Shown: positions 45,301 to 56,248 of the stretch, one piece after another
How positions within the stretch are numbered: the first letter of the stretch is position 1
How the letters are laid out: every line of letters begins with the position of its first letter
NCBI GenBank assembly: GCA_007922225.1
Contig: ML679956.1
Location: forward strand, 74,002,095 to 74,066,094
Origin: Emydura subglobosa
Lineage: Eukaryota; Chordata; Testudines; Chelidae
Direction: 5' to 3'
Length of the DNA: 64,000 nt
Made by a program: the position numbers and the translations under genes
Notes under the pieces: generated by a model
What the model was told of the DNA's origin: nothing
Databases searched by the model: none
The model's input: the letters and a program-made list of their open reading frames with translations, nothing else

Positions 45301-46321
45301 ATCCCTCCTCTGCTGTGTGAAAATCCTCCTGCTCTTTGGAAAAAATCTTCTTGCAACTGTGCATATACCCTCACTCTTTTCCTTCTTTCTTCTCTCAACA
45401 GAACTTGCTATAAATTGATTAAGCCAAGGGAGAAATAAGTCCTCAGCCAGCCAGCCAGCGAGTTGTATTGAAAACAGCCACACAATTATGGCTTTGCGAA
45501 GGAGGGAAGTTACTACAACAGAGCTGTAGAAAACCAATTTCAAAGTAGAAAGCCAATTAAAACATAACAGACTGCTAGCTTACCATGACAGCAGTGATAT
45601 AAAAGATCATCAGGAATTAAGCCCCTCGCCTATTCCTATAGATATTGTATCCAACAAACGGTAAGAGAGACACTGACTGATACAGAATTTGGAAATGAAG
45701 ACACGTAGTCGTGAAAATTAAACAGATACATCATTGTAACCCATTACATCTTTACGACCCTCAGAGCAGGGGATGCTTTCTGTTCCATTAGCTGAAGTGA
45801 AGTCTTGTGGTACTAGGGTTTTTGCTGTGTGCACATACCTTCCTTATAGAATTTGGTTACCACTTGATATGAAGCTTGCATTTATTTAAGACCCAGCTAA
45901 AGATTTTTTCTTCCCGGCTGTTTTATGGTTAATGATTTATCTGGTCCTTTTTCTTTTAAAATGATTGTAGAGCACTGTGAGGTAATTTTCATGACAGAAC
46001 TATATCCATTTTTATAATAGAAGGACGTACTAATTCTACATTCCACACCAGAGGTGGCTGCATTTTAATAGTGCGGGAAACAAGTGATTCTAATATCTAG
46101 CTGATGTTTTTAAAGTGCTCTGGGATATTTTTATGCTCATACATGATAGCTGGGAATTGCAAAAGAGTCTAAACGCCATTGAAATTTCAGTGAGAGTTGG
46201 GTGCCTTCTCCCCTTAGATCTCTCGAAGCTCCCAGCCCACGAAAATGAATGTCTCAAATACTTAAAGGAATGCATAGATAAAAGCATTATACGAATGTAA
46301 TTTAATCTTCTAATGTACTTA
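45301..46321. other. Unrecognised DNA
   Basis: Nothing recognised. Confidence 0.35.
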
Positions 46322-47008
46322 TGATGGGTTGTATTCCCCATACTGGCCCTGAGGGGGTTGAATTAGGCCAGGCGGGCCCAATCACCCAAATAAGCAGTGA
46401 GCAATGCAGAGATTTAGACTTTGAAGGGGCCACTAATTAGAAGCAGGCTGAACTGGACAAGAACAGGAGGGGTGTGTATAAAGCCCAGCAGCTGAGCGCA
46501 GAAGGAGGCTGCAGAGAAGTAGGCTACAGTCACTCCTTGTGAGAAGAGAATGGGTATTGGGGACTGTAGAGAGTAGTCCACAGTTAGTCCCTGAGAGGTT
46601 AGTAAACCCAGGGGGAAGGCAGGAAAAGGCTGAGGGGACAGCAGTGAGGAATAGGGATGCAGACTTTGGCAGAGGGCCCCTGAGCTGAAGTAGAGAGTGG
46701 GCCTGGGTTCTGCTACTAGCTACTGAGGATGTCTCACGGACCGGGTGAAGGGCAGTGAACTGCTTGGGACAATTCTCTCTAGAAAGACTGTTATCCCCAC
46801 CCTCTCTTTGGAAGGGGGAGTCATCTAGTGTCCTGGCCGGAGCACTGAGTCACACAAAGGAAGCTGCAGTTCCTGGAGTGAGAGGGGGGGCCTGTGGGAT
46901 GAGAAAGGATGACGGGTAGGGGCACCACCAAAGATGAGCAGCACCTGGAAGAGCTAATCCCCAGGATGGCCAGGAGGAGGCACCATTAGTGATGAGTGGA
47001 CCCCATCA
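46322..47008 (+). mobile_element. LTR-like element with inverted ends
   Basis: Starts 'tgatgggttgtattcccc' and ends 'agtggaccccatca', with inverted terminal TGATGGG/CCCATCA. A TATA-like 'gtgtataaagcccagc' lies at 46472-46487. The body is GC-rich with 'ctaatccccaggatggccag' near the end, text I associate with an abundant turtle repeat. No internal genes are present, so it is a solo terminal repeat or a non-autonomous element. No target duplication is clear. Confidence 0.6.
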
Positions 47009-48417
47009 TAGTACTACTGCACTATTACTTGTGATTTTTTGCACTGTTTTTTATATTGTCCTATAGTAAACTGTAGTGCTCGGGGTCATAACAATAGAAT
47101 ACTGTGGAACTTTTAAAATACGAGTTGCATTGTACATCAGTAGCTAATTATATAGTGCATATACCCAGTATATGTACTCAGGTTGTCTGTGCCCAGTGTC
47201 CAGTTTCCGTGCTGCTCTGACAGCTCTCCGGTTCTCATGCTGAGTTGCTTGGTGCACCTGTACAGAATGGTCCCCTTGACTCGTTACAGACGTATCAAAT
47301 GACATCTGTGTCCAGCCCTGAGCCCGTAGCTCTTTATAGACTTTGTCTTTACTGTGAAAAGAATGTATTTTTATTGCAGGATAACTAAAGGGGGTTAACT
47401 GTCCCACTGTAAAATCCTGGGAGAGGAAAGGCGCTGTAGTTTTCCCATGAGGTTAAAAAGGCAAGCTGGATCACAGGCTGGGGCTGTAATGCAGCTCTTG
47501 CCTAGCTTCCTCTTGGTTAAATCCTACAGATGTCCTGTCTCCTCTCAGATTTTCACAGCTCAGTAACGATTGCATGTTAGTTGTCTTGTTGCAAACGAAA
47601 TGCCTTTTTGGCAGTGAAGACATAGCCATCAAGCATAGCTCTGTTCGATATTGGTTACCGAAGGGGACGATCCTCCACAGCAGGTGGTGAAATGAAGCCC
47701 TTTCAAGTTCCCCTTCCTCTCCACCTCCTCACACACAGGATTCTCCAGTGAAGGTGTCTGATGTGTGAATCGCTTCCTCATCCATTTCATTTCTATTGCA
47801 TCTGTGAGGGGAGAGAGGTTGGTGGAAAGAGCTCCTCTCCCTGGAGGTGAAGCTGCAGTCCTACTGAAAGCACTACAAATTCACATTTGGGCGGGCTCAC
47901 CAATGATACAACAGCCGCCTCCAAGGTTTTTTTTTCCGTAAGGTCAAGCATGTCAATTTCCTGCTTCCGACGCAAATGCTTAAATCCACTGCACAGTAAT
48001 CACTGGGCATTCGTGGACGACAAGCACAAAATTATATGGGCATCTGCCTAATTCACATGTTCAGTGTTCCACTCAGAATACCTAGTTACAAACAGAAATG
48101 TAGGCAGCCAGCTATATCCAGGGCTCCTGTACACTGGCATAGCTCCAGTGAGCTCAGCAGAACTTGAGTTGAGAATCTAACCCAGAACGTCTGTCATGAA
48201 CAATGATGCTGGGATTACACGGTAGACTAGATTAAAGAACACTATGCTATACATATGACAATGCATTCTGAAGTGGTTAGCCAATCACTTTTTGTATTGT
48301 GCAACCAGATCTTCTTCTGAAATGGGCTAATGTCTTCATGAATAATCATGTCGTGTTCATGCTGCTGTTAGTCAGAGGTGGCCTAGTATTGGTTCAGAAC
48401 TATTCAGCTGCTGGCGG
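47009..48417. other. Unrecognised DNA
   Basis: A possible half fold-back relic is at 48122-48185. Otherwise nothing recognised. Confidence 0.35.
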
Positions 48418-48690
48418 TGCTAAAGACTGGTCTAGCGATTAAGGCACACACTTAGGCTTCAGGAGACTGCTTGTTCAATTCCTTCCCGGCTGCAGGCTTC
48501 TTTGTGACCCTGTGCAAATCAGTTAGCCTTTTTTAACCTCAGTTCCCCATCTATAAAATGGGGATAATAGTACTTCCTTACTTCACGGGGAGTGTTGTGA
48601 GGGTGGCATTAAAGAGTGAGGTATTCATATACTTTAGTGATGGTAGGCATAAGAGGATAATGATGTTTATTAAACGACTTTGTATATCAT
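48418..48690 (+). mobile_element. MIR/core-SINE, nearly complete
   Basis: The tRNA-like head ('ctggtctagcgattaaggca', B-box-like 'ttgttcaattcc' at 48471) is followed by the core ('tgtgaccctgtgcaaatca', 'aacctcagttccccatct', 'ataaaatggggataat') and the tail start 'gggagtgttgtgagggtgg'. It is the best-preserved MIR here and is non-autonomous. Confidence 0.88.
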
Positions 48691-48730
48691 TTAAAATCTT
48701 AGCTACTTCATGGAAACATTGTAATACACT

Positions 48731-48755
48731 GTGTGTGTGTGTGTGTGTGTGTGTG
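48731..48755 (+). repeat. (GT)12 microsatellite
   Basis: Twelve uninterrupted GT units, the longest dinucleotide run in the window. Confidence 0.97.
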
Positions 48756-49999
48756 ATGTTAGCTGCTAGTGGTGCACAGATGATATAGGATGTAGTACTA
48801 CTACCACCACATGTTAGACTTCACCTTTTGCTCAAGCAGTGTAGTCCTATGGAATAGCTGAAAAAATTAGGTTTTGACCCTGTTTCAGTGCTGTGTGTGT
48901 ATCTATATATATATATAGTTGTCTGTTTTCTGCAGCATGTGAATTTTGTTGCCCTTCAGTGCTTTTTTTTTTTTTTTTCTTTCAGGTGGAGGTTTGTTTG
49001 TACACAGATTTGTTTCCCCCAAAAGTGTTTTAATTATTTGCAGCTGACAAAAGAATGTCATAAGGAGTTGGATTTAAGAAACTGAGCAACACCCTCTGTA
49101 TTTTTCAGACTTGTCTTAAAGCCAGATTAAATTTACAATTAAAATTAAAATTCAAGACCAAATGGGACATTTCAGCACTTCTGGGGTAATCATAAAAATA
49201 TTCAATATATGTAAAACCTCTTCTTTCTGATGTTAATTTTCATTCCTCCCATAATGAGTCTATCTAGCTTTTGGCAGAACTAATTTCAAAAACATAATTT
49301 ATTTTTGAGTGATTTTTCAGGCAGGGTTGGGTTTGGGATTTTTTTAAATGAAAACAGATATGAGAATTATATCAATAACACGGCAACCATTTCAGAAATG
49401 AAATTTCAGTGTTGGTTTGAATATGAGATTTCTGGTTACTGTTCACTGAGCCAGAGCAAATCCCAGCTGACGTAGACAAGGAGTTATATTATCCAGGGTC
49501 AGATCTGCACCGCGACTTCCTTCTGTAACTTGCAACAGTCTGTAACAGCCAGATATGGACCATTTATACCGACATAGATTGCTGGAGTTCAGCACACTGT
49601 AGCCAGGTCCCCCCACGCTTCTGGGAGCTCCTCCAGTTTCTTTCAGCAAGCGGGGAAATCTTCAGCTCCCTCTTTAGAACAGCTTTAAGTCCACTTTGCA
49701 TACCAGAGCATGGCAAAGGGGACTTAGCAAGCCTGAGGATCTGGCCTCCCCAGGTGAGCTGGGCCATAAACTTTGCTTGCCTACGCCAAGAGGTGCAGAA
49801 TTGAAAGGATCAATGTAAAATGTTGGCCGGCTGGAAGCTGCAGCAAACAGTGTGTTGGCCTGCCAGAAGGAAGGGGTCAGTGAACCAATAGAGGATGTGG
49901 CCCAGACTCCCCACTCAAATCCTTCCCAAAACTCATTCCTGTCACAACCTTGCTGGCCACTGTTGACTTCCCCTCACCCCATATCAGGCTCTTCTTGAA
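48756..49999. other. Mostly unrecognised DNA
   Basis: A TA-rich stretch at 48903-48917 and a T-run at 48963-48978 are the only simple features. Confidence 0.35.
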
Positions 50000-50150
50000 C
50001 ACATCAGAAGTTCTATAACCTGCTTGCCACGCATGTGATGCTTATCTTAACCCTCTGTTCCCTGCCCACCACCTCCGTCTAGTTTCATGTTCTACCTACA
50101 GTCTAATTTAGACTATTCTCTTTGGAGCAGGGAATGTGTCATTGGGTTGG
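50000..50150 (+). mobile_element. L2/L3-like tail relic
   Basis: 'taaccctctgttccctgccc', 'cagtctaatttagactattc' and 'ctttggagcagggaatgtgt' resemble the 3' tail at 28380-28450. Confidence 0.4.
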
Positions 50151-50231
50151 TTATTCTGGAATTGCTTGACTGGCTCAAGAGAGCTGATATAATCAGAGTT
50201 TCACCTGCTACTTCCCTGCTGGAAAATCCTA

Positions 50232-50297
50232 TCCTTAGGCTGGTATAATCCACTGTCGTCAATGGTGTTACATGGATTTATACTAACTGAGGATCTT
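50232..50297. mobile_element. Fold-back element, family C
   Basis: 'ccttaggctggtataatcc' pairs with 'ggatttatactaactgagg' around 'actgtcgtcaatggtg'. Short diverged copy. Confidence 0.5.
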
Positions 50298-50479
50298 CTC
50301 CCTTGCCCTGTTTGACTCATGGCCAATTATACCCACTGTTTTGTGTTGGTTGGTTTGTTTGTTTCGGGGAGACAGGTTGCATAAAGGAACCCTGTGTCTT
50401 TGGCAGTGTAACCTTGACTTAATGTCTGTGATTTCTGACATTTTCTTTCCCGTAAACTATCTTCTCTCATCACACTTTC

Positions 50480-50735
50480 TGAGGTCTGGTCTACACTTAT
50501 CTTCAAATTTGGTGGCAGTTGATGGGAGTTACGCAAGCCGTCAACTTCGTAACTCCTCTTCTACGCAGCATCTTCACTGCGTTGCGCCACTTGAGGGGGT
50601 GGTTTTAATGCATCGACTTCTGGATCGGTTAAGCGGGTCTTCACAGACCACTCAATCAATCAATCAATCAATCAATCCATATAGATCAATCTGATGGCGA
50701 CGAATTTGCCACCATCAGTGTAGACATATCCTGAG
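50480..50735. mobile_element. hAT-like MITE with a CAAT microsatellite
   Basis: Left end 'tgaggtctggtctacactta' and right end 'cagtgtagacatatcctgag' are inverted repeats. Shares 'ttggtggcagttgatggga', 'gccacttgagggggtgg' and 'aagcgggtcttcaca' with 5768-6054. The (CAAT)n run at 50653-50677 grew from the family's 'ctcaatcgat'-type segment. Confidence 0.8.
50653..50677 (+). repeat. (CAAT)6 microsatellite
   Basis: Six tandem CAAT units inside the MITE; the relative at 5768 has only 'ctcaatcgatcc' at this position. Confidence 0.9.
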
Positions 50736-50780
50736 TTACTTCTGGTTTAGATGGTAAGCTCTTCAGGGCAGAAATCATAG

Positions 50781-50863
50781 GCCAGATCATCATCTGGTGT
50801 AAATCAGTGCTGATGCAATGACTTCAGTTGGACTAAGTCAATTTACACCATGTGAGGATCTGG
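50781..50863. mobile_element. Fold-back element, family C
   Basis: 'gccagatcatcatctggtg' and 'gtaaatcagtgctgatg' pair with 'gtcaatttacaccatgtgag' and 'gatctgg' around 'caatgacttcagttgg'. Confidence 0.65.
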
Positions 50864-50959
50864 TTGGTATTGTCCTGTATTGCTGTAACCATAGTGCTAT
50901 TTATGAAATTCAAAAAGGGTTACAAACTGTCTTTTTTCTGAGATCTGGACTGTTTCTGG

Positions 50960-51262
50960 TCAAATCTTGTGTCCTTAGGTTTTTAAGGCCAGATGGCACC
51001 ATGATGATCGTCCAGTCAGATCGCCTTCATAGTGCAGGCCAAAGAACTTCACCAAATAATTACTACATCACGCTCATAACTCTGAGCTATAGCATATATA
51101 TTTTTAGGAAGACATCCAGTCTTGATTTAGAGATTTGAAGTGATGAAGAATCCACCACACCCCAAGTTAAGCTGTTCCAATCATTATTTACTTTCACTGT
51201 TAAAAATTTGCACTCTATTTCTAGTCTAACTGTTGGGAAACTTCAGTTTGCAGCATTAGCTC
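50960..51262 (-). mobile_element. CR1 LINE 3' fragment
   Basis: Plus-strand text 'ttaaggccagatggcaccat', 'gtgcaggccaaagaacttc', 'gaatccaccacaccccaa' and 'ctgttccaatcattatttac' is the reverse of CR1 3' sequence. It includes the end of the coding region ('VNDWNS...'-type) in decayed form. Confidence 0.85.
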
Positions 51263-52124
51263 TCAATATGCCTTTTTCTGCTACATTAAAAAGCCATCTA
51301 TTCTCAGAAATCTCTTCCCCATGTTCTCCCAGTTGGATCTTGCCTCCACCAGACAATGTACTTTCTTGTCCCATTCTCATATGCGCATATGATGAAGAGT
51401 ATAGATAGTGTGGATTGAAATTGTTCCCCAGCTGTGACACTGTATGCAAAAATTAAATGAATCAGACTGTCTGCCTGCATATGCTTACGGGAGAATGAGA
51501 AAGCAACCATGAGACAAGAGAATCAGTGCATCCATCACCTTAGTATATAGTCACTATGATCCTCTTCTGTGGTTGGTCCCTGATGAACTTGTAAGCACAT
51601 ACGGGAAGACAGTCCTTGATTAATTTATGCACAGTGTTTCAAGCCCAGACTATTTGTATGCTTCACAGTATGTACCTATACCATAATGGGAGAATAACAA
51701 AGCATGTTGTCTGCTGGTGAACAAATTGCAGCAATATAAAAAATCACAGCAGGGAATTGCAGAGTTAAATTAATGGAACAAAAGTGTAGCCACCACTTTT
51801 ACAGCAGCAATTCGGAGACATGAAAGCTTTTCTCCTTTGATCATGAAAATCGGAGTACATTAGGTAATGGCAATTGTAAGTAACAGAGTAGACATGTTTT
51901 GCATCTTGCATCTTTTGGGACCTTCTCCCTCGAGTCTGAAAGAATGTGGTGCACTGCATCAATCACTTCAATAGTGCATCTCCCTCCACTCACTCTGCAT
52001 GCTTGCTTTTGTGTCTCTAGCTAGTGAGACAATGAAAAGGGGTATTGGGGCTTGATAAGCTATTTGGTGGGGTATCTGTGGGAAAGGCAGGCCTCCTAGG
52101 TGTAAAAACGAATGGCTGTCTCAA
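51263..52124. other. Unrecognised DNA
   Basis: The last 100 bp (from about 52020) may already be the 5' part of the following CR1. Otherwise nothing. Confidence 0.35.
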
Positions 52125-52290
52125 GAGCATTAAACAGCAAAAATTAATGTTTGTAGAGCAATTCGAGGAGCCTGTGTAACAAAATGGAGGAGCTAGAGTT
52201 ACTGGTGCAGGAAGTGAAACCAGATATGATAGGGATAACAGAAATGTGGTAGAATAGTAGTCATGGCTGGTATAAAGGTATTGAAGGTGT

Positions 52291-52833
52291 GTGCTGTTTA
52301 GGAAAGACAGAAATAAAGGCAAAGGTGGTGGAGTAGCATTGTATATCAATGAGGTAGACTGTAAAGAAATTAGAAATGATGGAATAGATAAGACAGAGTC
52401 TGTCTGGGCGAAAATCACATTGGGGAAGAAAGCTACTAGAGGTTCTCCTGGGATAGTACTTGGAGTGTGCTACAGACCGCCGGGATCTGATATAAACATG
52501 GATAGAGACCTCTTTAATGCTTTTAATGAAGTAAATACTGCTGGGAATTGTGAGATTATGGGAGACTTTAACTTCCCAGAGAGAGACTGGAGGACGAGTG
52601 CTAGTAATAATAATAGGGCCCAGACTTTCCTGGATGTGAGAGCTGACGGATTCCTTCACCAAATAGTTATTGAACCAATGAAAGGGGATGCCATTTTAGA
52701 TTTGGTATTGGTGAGTAGTGAGGACCTCATAGAAGAACTGGTTGTATGGGACAACCTCGGTTCGAGCGGCCATGAGCTAATTCAGTTCAAACTCAATGGA
52801 AGGACTTCAAAAGGGCTAATTTTAAAAAATTAA
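52291..52833 (+). pseudogene. CR1 ORF2 endonuclease domain fragment
   Basis: 180 open codons of an APE-type endonuclease. 'RKDRNKGKGGGVALYINE' is the N-terminal strand region. 'VCYRPPGSDINMD' follows (residues about 63-75), then 'EIMGDFNFPERDW' with the GDFN metal/catalytic motif (about 88-100). Further on are 'DAILDLVLVSS' with the family's conserved DLVL (about 132-142) and 'GSSGHELIQFKL' with the SDH-type motif in altered form, SGHE (about 155-166). The true start lies upstream beyond a stop. It is relic coding sequence only. Confidence 0.9.
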
Positions 52834-53042
52834 GGGAATTAGTTGGGGAAGTGGACTGGACTGAAGAAGTCATGGATCTAAAGATAGAGGAGGTTTGGAA
52901 TTAGTTCCTGCAACTTTGACTTGAAACATCTGAAGCCTGCATCCCATGGAAGGGGAAAAATGTCTTAGGTAAGAGGTGTAGACCAAGCATCACAGACAGG
53001 TGATTAAGAGAAAGCAAAAATCCTACAAGCACTGGGGATGGG

Positions 53043-53384
53043 GTGGAGGTTAAGGATAATTTAGGCGTGGCCCAATATCTAAACAAATGCTTTGCCTCCA
53101 TTTTTAATGAGGCTAATGAAGAACTTGGGGATAGTGGCAGGGTAGCTAATGGGAATGAGGTTATGGATGTAGAAATTACCACTTCTGAGGTAGAAGCCAA
53201 ACTTAAACAGTTTAATGGAACTAAATCAGGAGGCCTGGATAATCTCCCTCCAAGAATATTGAAGGAACTCGCACATGAAATTGAAAGCCCATTAGCAAGG
53301 ATTTTTAATGAATCTCTAAACTCAGAGGTTGAACTGTATGACTGGAGAATTGCTAACGTAGTTCCTGTTTTTAAGAAAGGGTGA
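53043..53384 (+). pseudogene. CR1 ORF2 reverse-transcriptase N-terminal fragment
   Basis: 113 codons: 'VAQYLNKCFASIFNEAN' (about 9-25) and 'KLKQFNGTKSGGLDNLPPRILKE' (about 53-75; the family has KS.GPD.LHPRVLKE), then 'WRIANVVPVFKKG' at the end. A frame break directly after 'FKKG' cuts it from the 'NYSPVSL'-type block that follows in another frame. Confidence 0.88.
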
Positions 53385-53600
53385 AAAAAATGATCCAGAT
53401 AACTACAGCCCTGTTAGTTTGGCCTCAGTAGTGTGCAAGGTCTTGGACAAATTTTTTTAAAGGGAAAGTAGTTAAGGACGTTGAGGTTTACAGTAATTGG
53501 GACAAAATACAACATGACTTTACAAAAGGTAGATCATGTCAGACCAACCTGATCTCCTTCTTTAAGAAGATAACAGATTTTTTTAGACAAAGGGAACGCA

Positions 53601-54188
53601 GTGGATCTAATTTACCTAGATTTCAGTAAGGCATTTGATACAGTTCCACATGGGGAATTATTATTATTTAAATTGGAAAAGATGGGGTTTAATATGAAAA
53701 TTGAAAGGTGGATAAGGAACTGGTTAAAGGGGAGACTACAATGGGTCATACTGAAAGGTGAACTGTGGGGCTGGAGGGAGGTTACTAGTGGAGTTCCTCA
53801 GGGATCGGTCTTGGGACCAATCTTATTTATCCCTTTTATTACTGACCCTGGCACAAAAAGTGGTTATGTGCTAATAAAGTTTGTGGATGACACAAAGTTG
53901 GGAGGTATTGCCAATACAGAGAAGGATCAGGATAACATACAAAAAGATCTGGATGACCTTGTAAACTGGAGTAATAGAAATAGGATGAAATTTAATAGTG
54001 GAAATTGCAAGGACATGCATTTAGGGACTAATAACAAGAATTTTTGCTATAAGCCAAAGACACATCAGTTGGAAATGACAGAGGAGGAGAAGGACCTGGG
54101 CGTATTGGTTGATCACAGAATGACTATGAGCTGCCAGTGTGATGTGGCAGTGAAAAAAGCTAATGCAGTCCTAGGATGCATCAGATGA
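53601..54188 (+). pseudogene. CR1 ORF2 reverse-transcriptase palm fragment
   Basis: 195 codons. 'DLIYLDFSKAFDTVPH' holds the first catalytic aspartate, 'SGVPQGSVLGPILF' is the template-grip motif, and 'KFVDDTKLGG' carries the paired catalytic aspartates (FVDD where FADD is usual). Then 'DLVNWSNRNRMKFN' and 'EEEKDLGVLVDHRMTMS', ending in 'ANAVLGCIR' and a stop. Confidence 0.92.
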
Positions 54189-54225
54189 GGTATTTCCAGT
54201 GAAGACAGGGAGGTGTTAGTTCAAG

Positions 54226-54440
54226 AAAAAATCAAGTTCTGAAATGTTGAACTAAAATTTCTATCCTGTGAAAAACAGCTGCAATCCTGCGCTAGAAGGA
54301 CTTCAGGTCTGATTCACCAAAGCAGCTCCTATCTCAGTCTTCACAAACAGCATGCCCTGCTTAAATCCCAGCCTTTTTCCTAAGGTACTTATGCGGCCCC
54401 TATGACAAGATTATCAGAGCACCTGACAAACACAGATGTC
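54226..54440. other. Unrecognised DNA
   Basis: No feature recognised at the broken 3' side of the CR1. Confidence 0.3.
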
Positions 54441-54602
54441 TTTGCTCCTTACCTCACCAGGGGCTTTGTGAGTATAGAGGTACAGACAGATTCAGTAACT
54501 TCTTCATGGCCACACAAGAAGCACGTGGAGGAAGCAGGGAATTTAAGCCTGGTTACCGAAACTTAGGCTTGTATTCGAACCACTGGACTATCATGACAAT
54601 TG
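54441..54602 (-). mobile_element. MIR/core-SINE fragment
   Basis: 'aggtacagacagattcagta', 'acttcttcatggccacacaa', 'gcagggaatttaagcctgg' and 'gaaccactggactatcatga' follow the reverse MIR order. No fold-back insert is present at the position used in the two MIRs at 7.4 and 16.7 kb. Confidence 0.7.
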
Positions 54603-54655
54603 CACTCTGATGTACTCCAGCTGGTAAAGGCAATCTCCATTGTCATTGCTTAAAG

Positions 54656-55116
54656 CAGTGGTTCCCAATCCAGGGGCCAAAAGTGGTCCATGGGGTCTTT
54701 CAGAGTGGCCCGCGGCTCCCCTGCCGCTGGCTGCAATAGGGAGCTGCTGGCTAAGTACCCAGGCAGAGCGCGTTGCCGGTGCAGACTCCTTGCAGATTTC
54801 CCCTCCCCCTGGCTGTAGCAAGGAGCACAGCAAAGCACTCCACCTGAGTCCCTAAGCTTTGGGGTCCCTGCCGGAGCTGGAGGTAGGAGAGCACTGATCT
54901 CCCACCCCTCTGGCTACAGAAGGGAATCGCTGCCTAGTGACCCAGGTGGAGGTACAGTTTCCCTGCTGCAGCCGGGGGGCGGAGATCCTCCTCGCTGAAC
55001 TCCTTCCCTCTGGCTGCCGTGGGGAGAGAGTGGGGCTGCTGGTGGAGACAGCTGGCCCTTCAGGGTTGTAAAAATTATATGTGTGGTTCTCGAGCCAAAA
55101 AGGTTGGGAACCACTA
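54656..55116. mobile_element. hAT-like non-autonomous element
   Basis: Starts 'cagtggttcccaatccag' and ends 'aggttgggaaccacta', inverted repeats of a hAT (Charlie-like) type. Target duplications 'gcttaaag' (54648-54655) and 'gcttacag' (55117-55124) match at seven of eight positions. GC-rich interior of 461 bp without transposase. Confidence 0.9.
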
Positions 55117-55324
55117 GCTTACAGCATTGTTGTCACAGCTTGGTTGACATGTTCTATGTCACAGGTGGGTGCACTTTAATGGTGGGTGAATAATTGTTGC
55201 CTCTACAGCCCCAAAAGCATTGTGGGATCTCTCTGCTGTCCACCCTCATCAAGCTGCATGAGGCACTCCATTTTTATTATTATGTACTTATTAAAATGAT
55301 AACGAAACCCCTTCCATTATACTT
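55117..55324. other. Unrecognised DNA
   Basis: Nothing recognised. Confidence 0.3.
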
Positions 55325-55530
55325 ACCCTTTCAGGGTGTGGTTTAGTGGGTAATGTGCTGGGCTAGGACTCAAAAGACCTGTGTTCTGTTCCTCGATTGG
55401 CTGTTGAGTGACTGTCACTTCACCTCTGTGCCTCCGTTTCCCTATCTGTAAGATGCGGATAATGATGCCTCCTTCATAACATGCTTTGAAATCTACTAAT
55501 CATAAGAGCCAGGTATTATTGTTGTTAAAG
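55325..55530 (+). mobile_element. MIR/core-SINE
   Basis: 'tggtttagtgggtaatgtgc' head, 'gactgtcacttcacctctgt', 'gtttccctatctgtaagatg', 'ggataatgatgcctcctt' core and 'agccaggtattattgttgtt' tail: a nearly complete plus-strand MIR. Confidence 0.85.
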
Positions 55531-56243
55531 TACCTATGTGGTTTAACCAGTGTGAAGAGGGATTTTCAGTCGTGTTGGACTAACATGATTGAAAAACACG
55601 CATTTTTTTGCCTGTCAGGACAGGGGCCATCTGAACCCAGATGGGGTTAAAGGTGAGCTGGATGTACACACACGGTACTCATTTTGGTTTTTTAACAAAC
55701 AATGGTGTATTGCTGGCTTTAGGAAGCCAATTAGTGTGCTCAATCAGGCTTCAAGGTTCTTCAATCGTCTAAGAATGTTAAGGCAACATTCTTGTTAAAA
55801 TGTTTTCCTGCACAATCTATTGTAGCCATATACTTTTCAATGTGAAAAATTGAGAGGCACTACATTTTAGAAATGAAGGTGCATGTAACAGTAGCTCTGT
55901 ATGGTGCTGGTTTTTATTTTTGCCTTTCTATCGCAAAAGGCATGAATCATATAGCTGCACAAACTGGAGTATTTTACCCTCAAATAAAATTTCCATAAGC
56001 AAAACTAAAATGAAGAGTCAATTGGAGAAAGATAGAATTTGACTCATACAGCTTTCCACATCAGTGTTAGCTTGCTTTTAACAGAAATCCTGTATTAAAG
56101 CCCGATCCTGGACTCTTTCAGATTCAGGGATACTCTGGGCCAGGTTTTATTTTGTTCAAATATTTCTACCATGCCAATCACCATGGTATCTGAGCATTGG
56201 GACCCTAGGTTTTAATGGTGTCTGAGCTCTGATTTCTTGTAAA
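55531..56243. other. Unrecognised DNA
   Basis: Nothing recognised. Confidence 0.35.
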
Positions 56244-56248
56244 GTATC

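Larger units (their letters stand above)
52125..54225 (+). mobile_element. CR1 LINE with endonuclease and reverse transcriptase, 3' end missing
   Basis: The longest CR1 in the window. The endonuclease start reads 'MEELELLVQEVKPDMIGITEMW' (52183-52248), followed by a stop. The endonuclease body is at 52291-52833, a damaged linker at 52834-53042, the reverse-transcriptase N-part at 53043-53384, and the palm at 53601-54188. The sequence stops at 'EDREVLV' (about 54220). The C-terminal tail and 3' untranslated end are absent, which is unusual because CR1 copies are normally truncated at the 5' end. Frameshifts near 53385 and 53590 and an apparent deletion near 53040 show that it is dead. Confidence 0.93.

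Noticed and set aside
48418..48560. Possible tRNA gene because of a B-box-like site
   Set aside because: The sequence continues into the MIR core, and no cloverleaf or intact A box is present.
48903..48978. TA-rich and T-run sequence as a regulatory site
   Set aside because: Simple sequence without a motif context.
52017..52662. Two 133-codon minus-strand frames
   Set aside because: They are antisense shadows of the CR1 endonuclease region.
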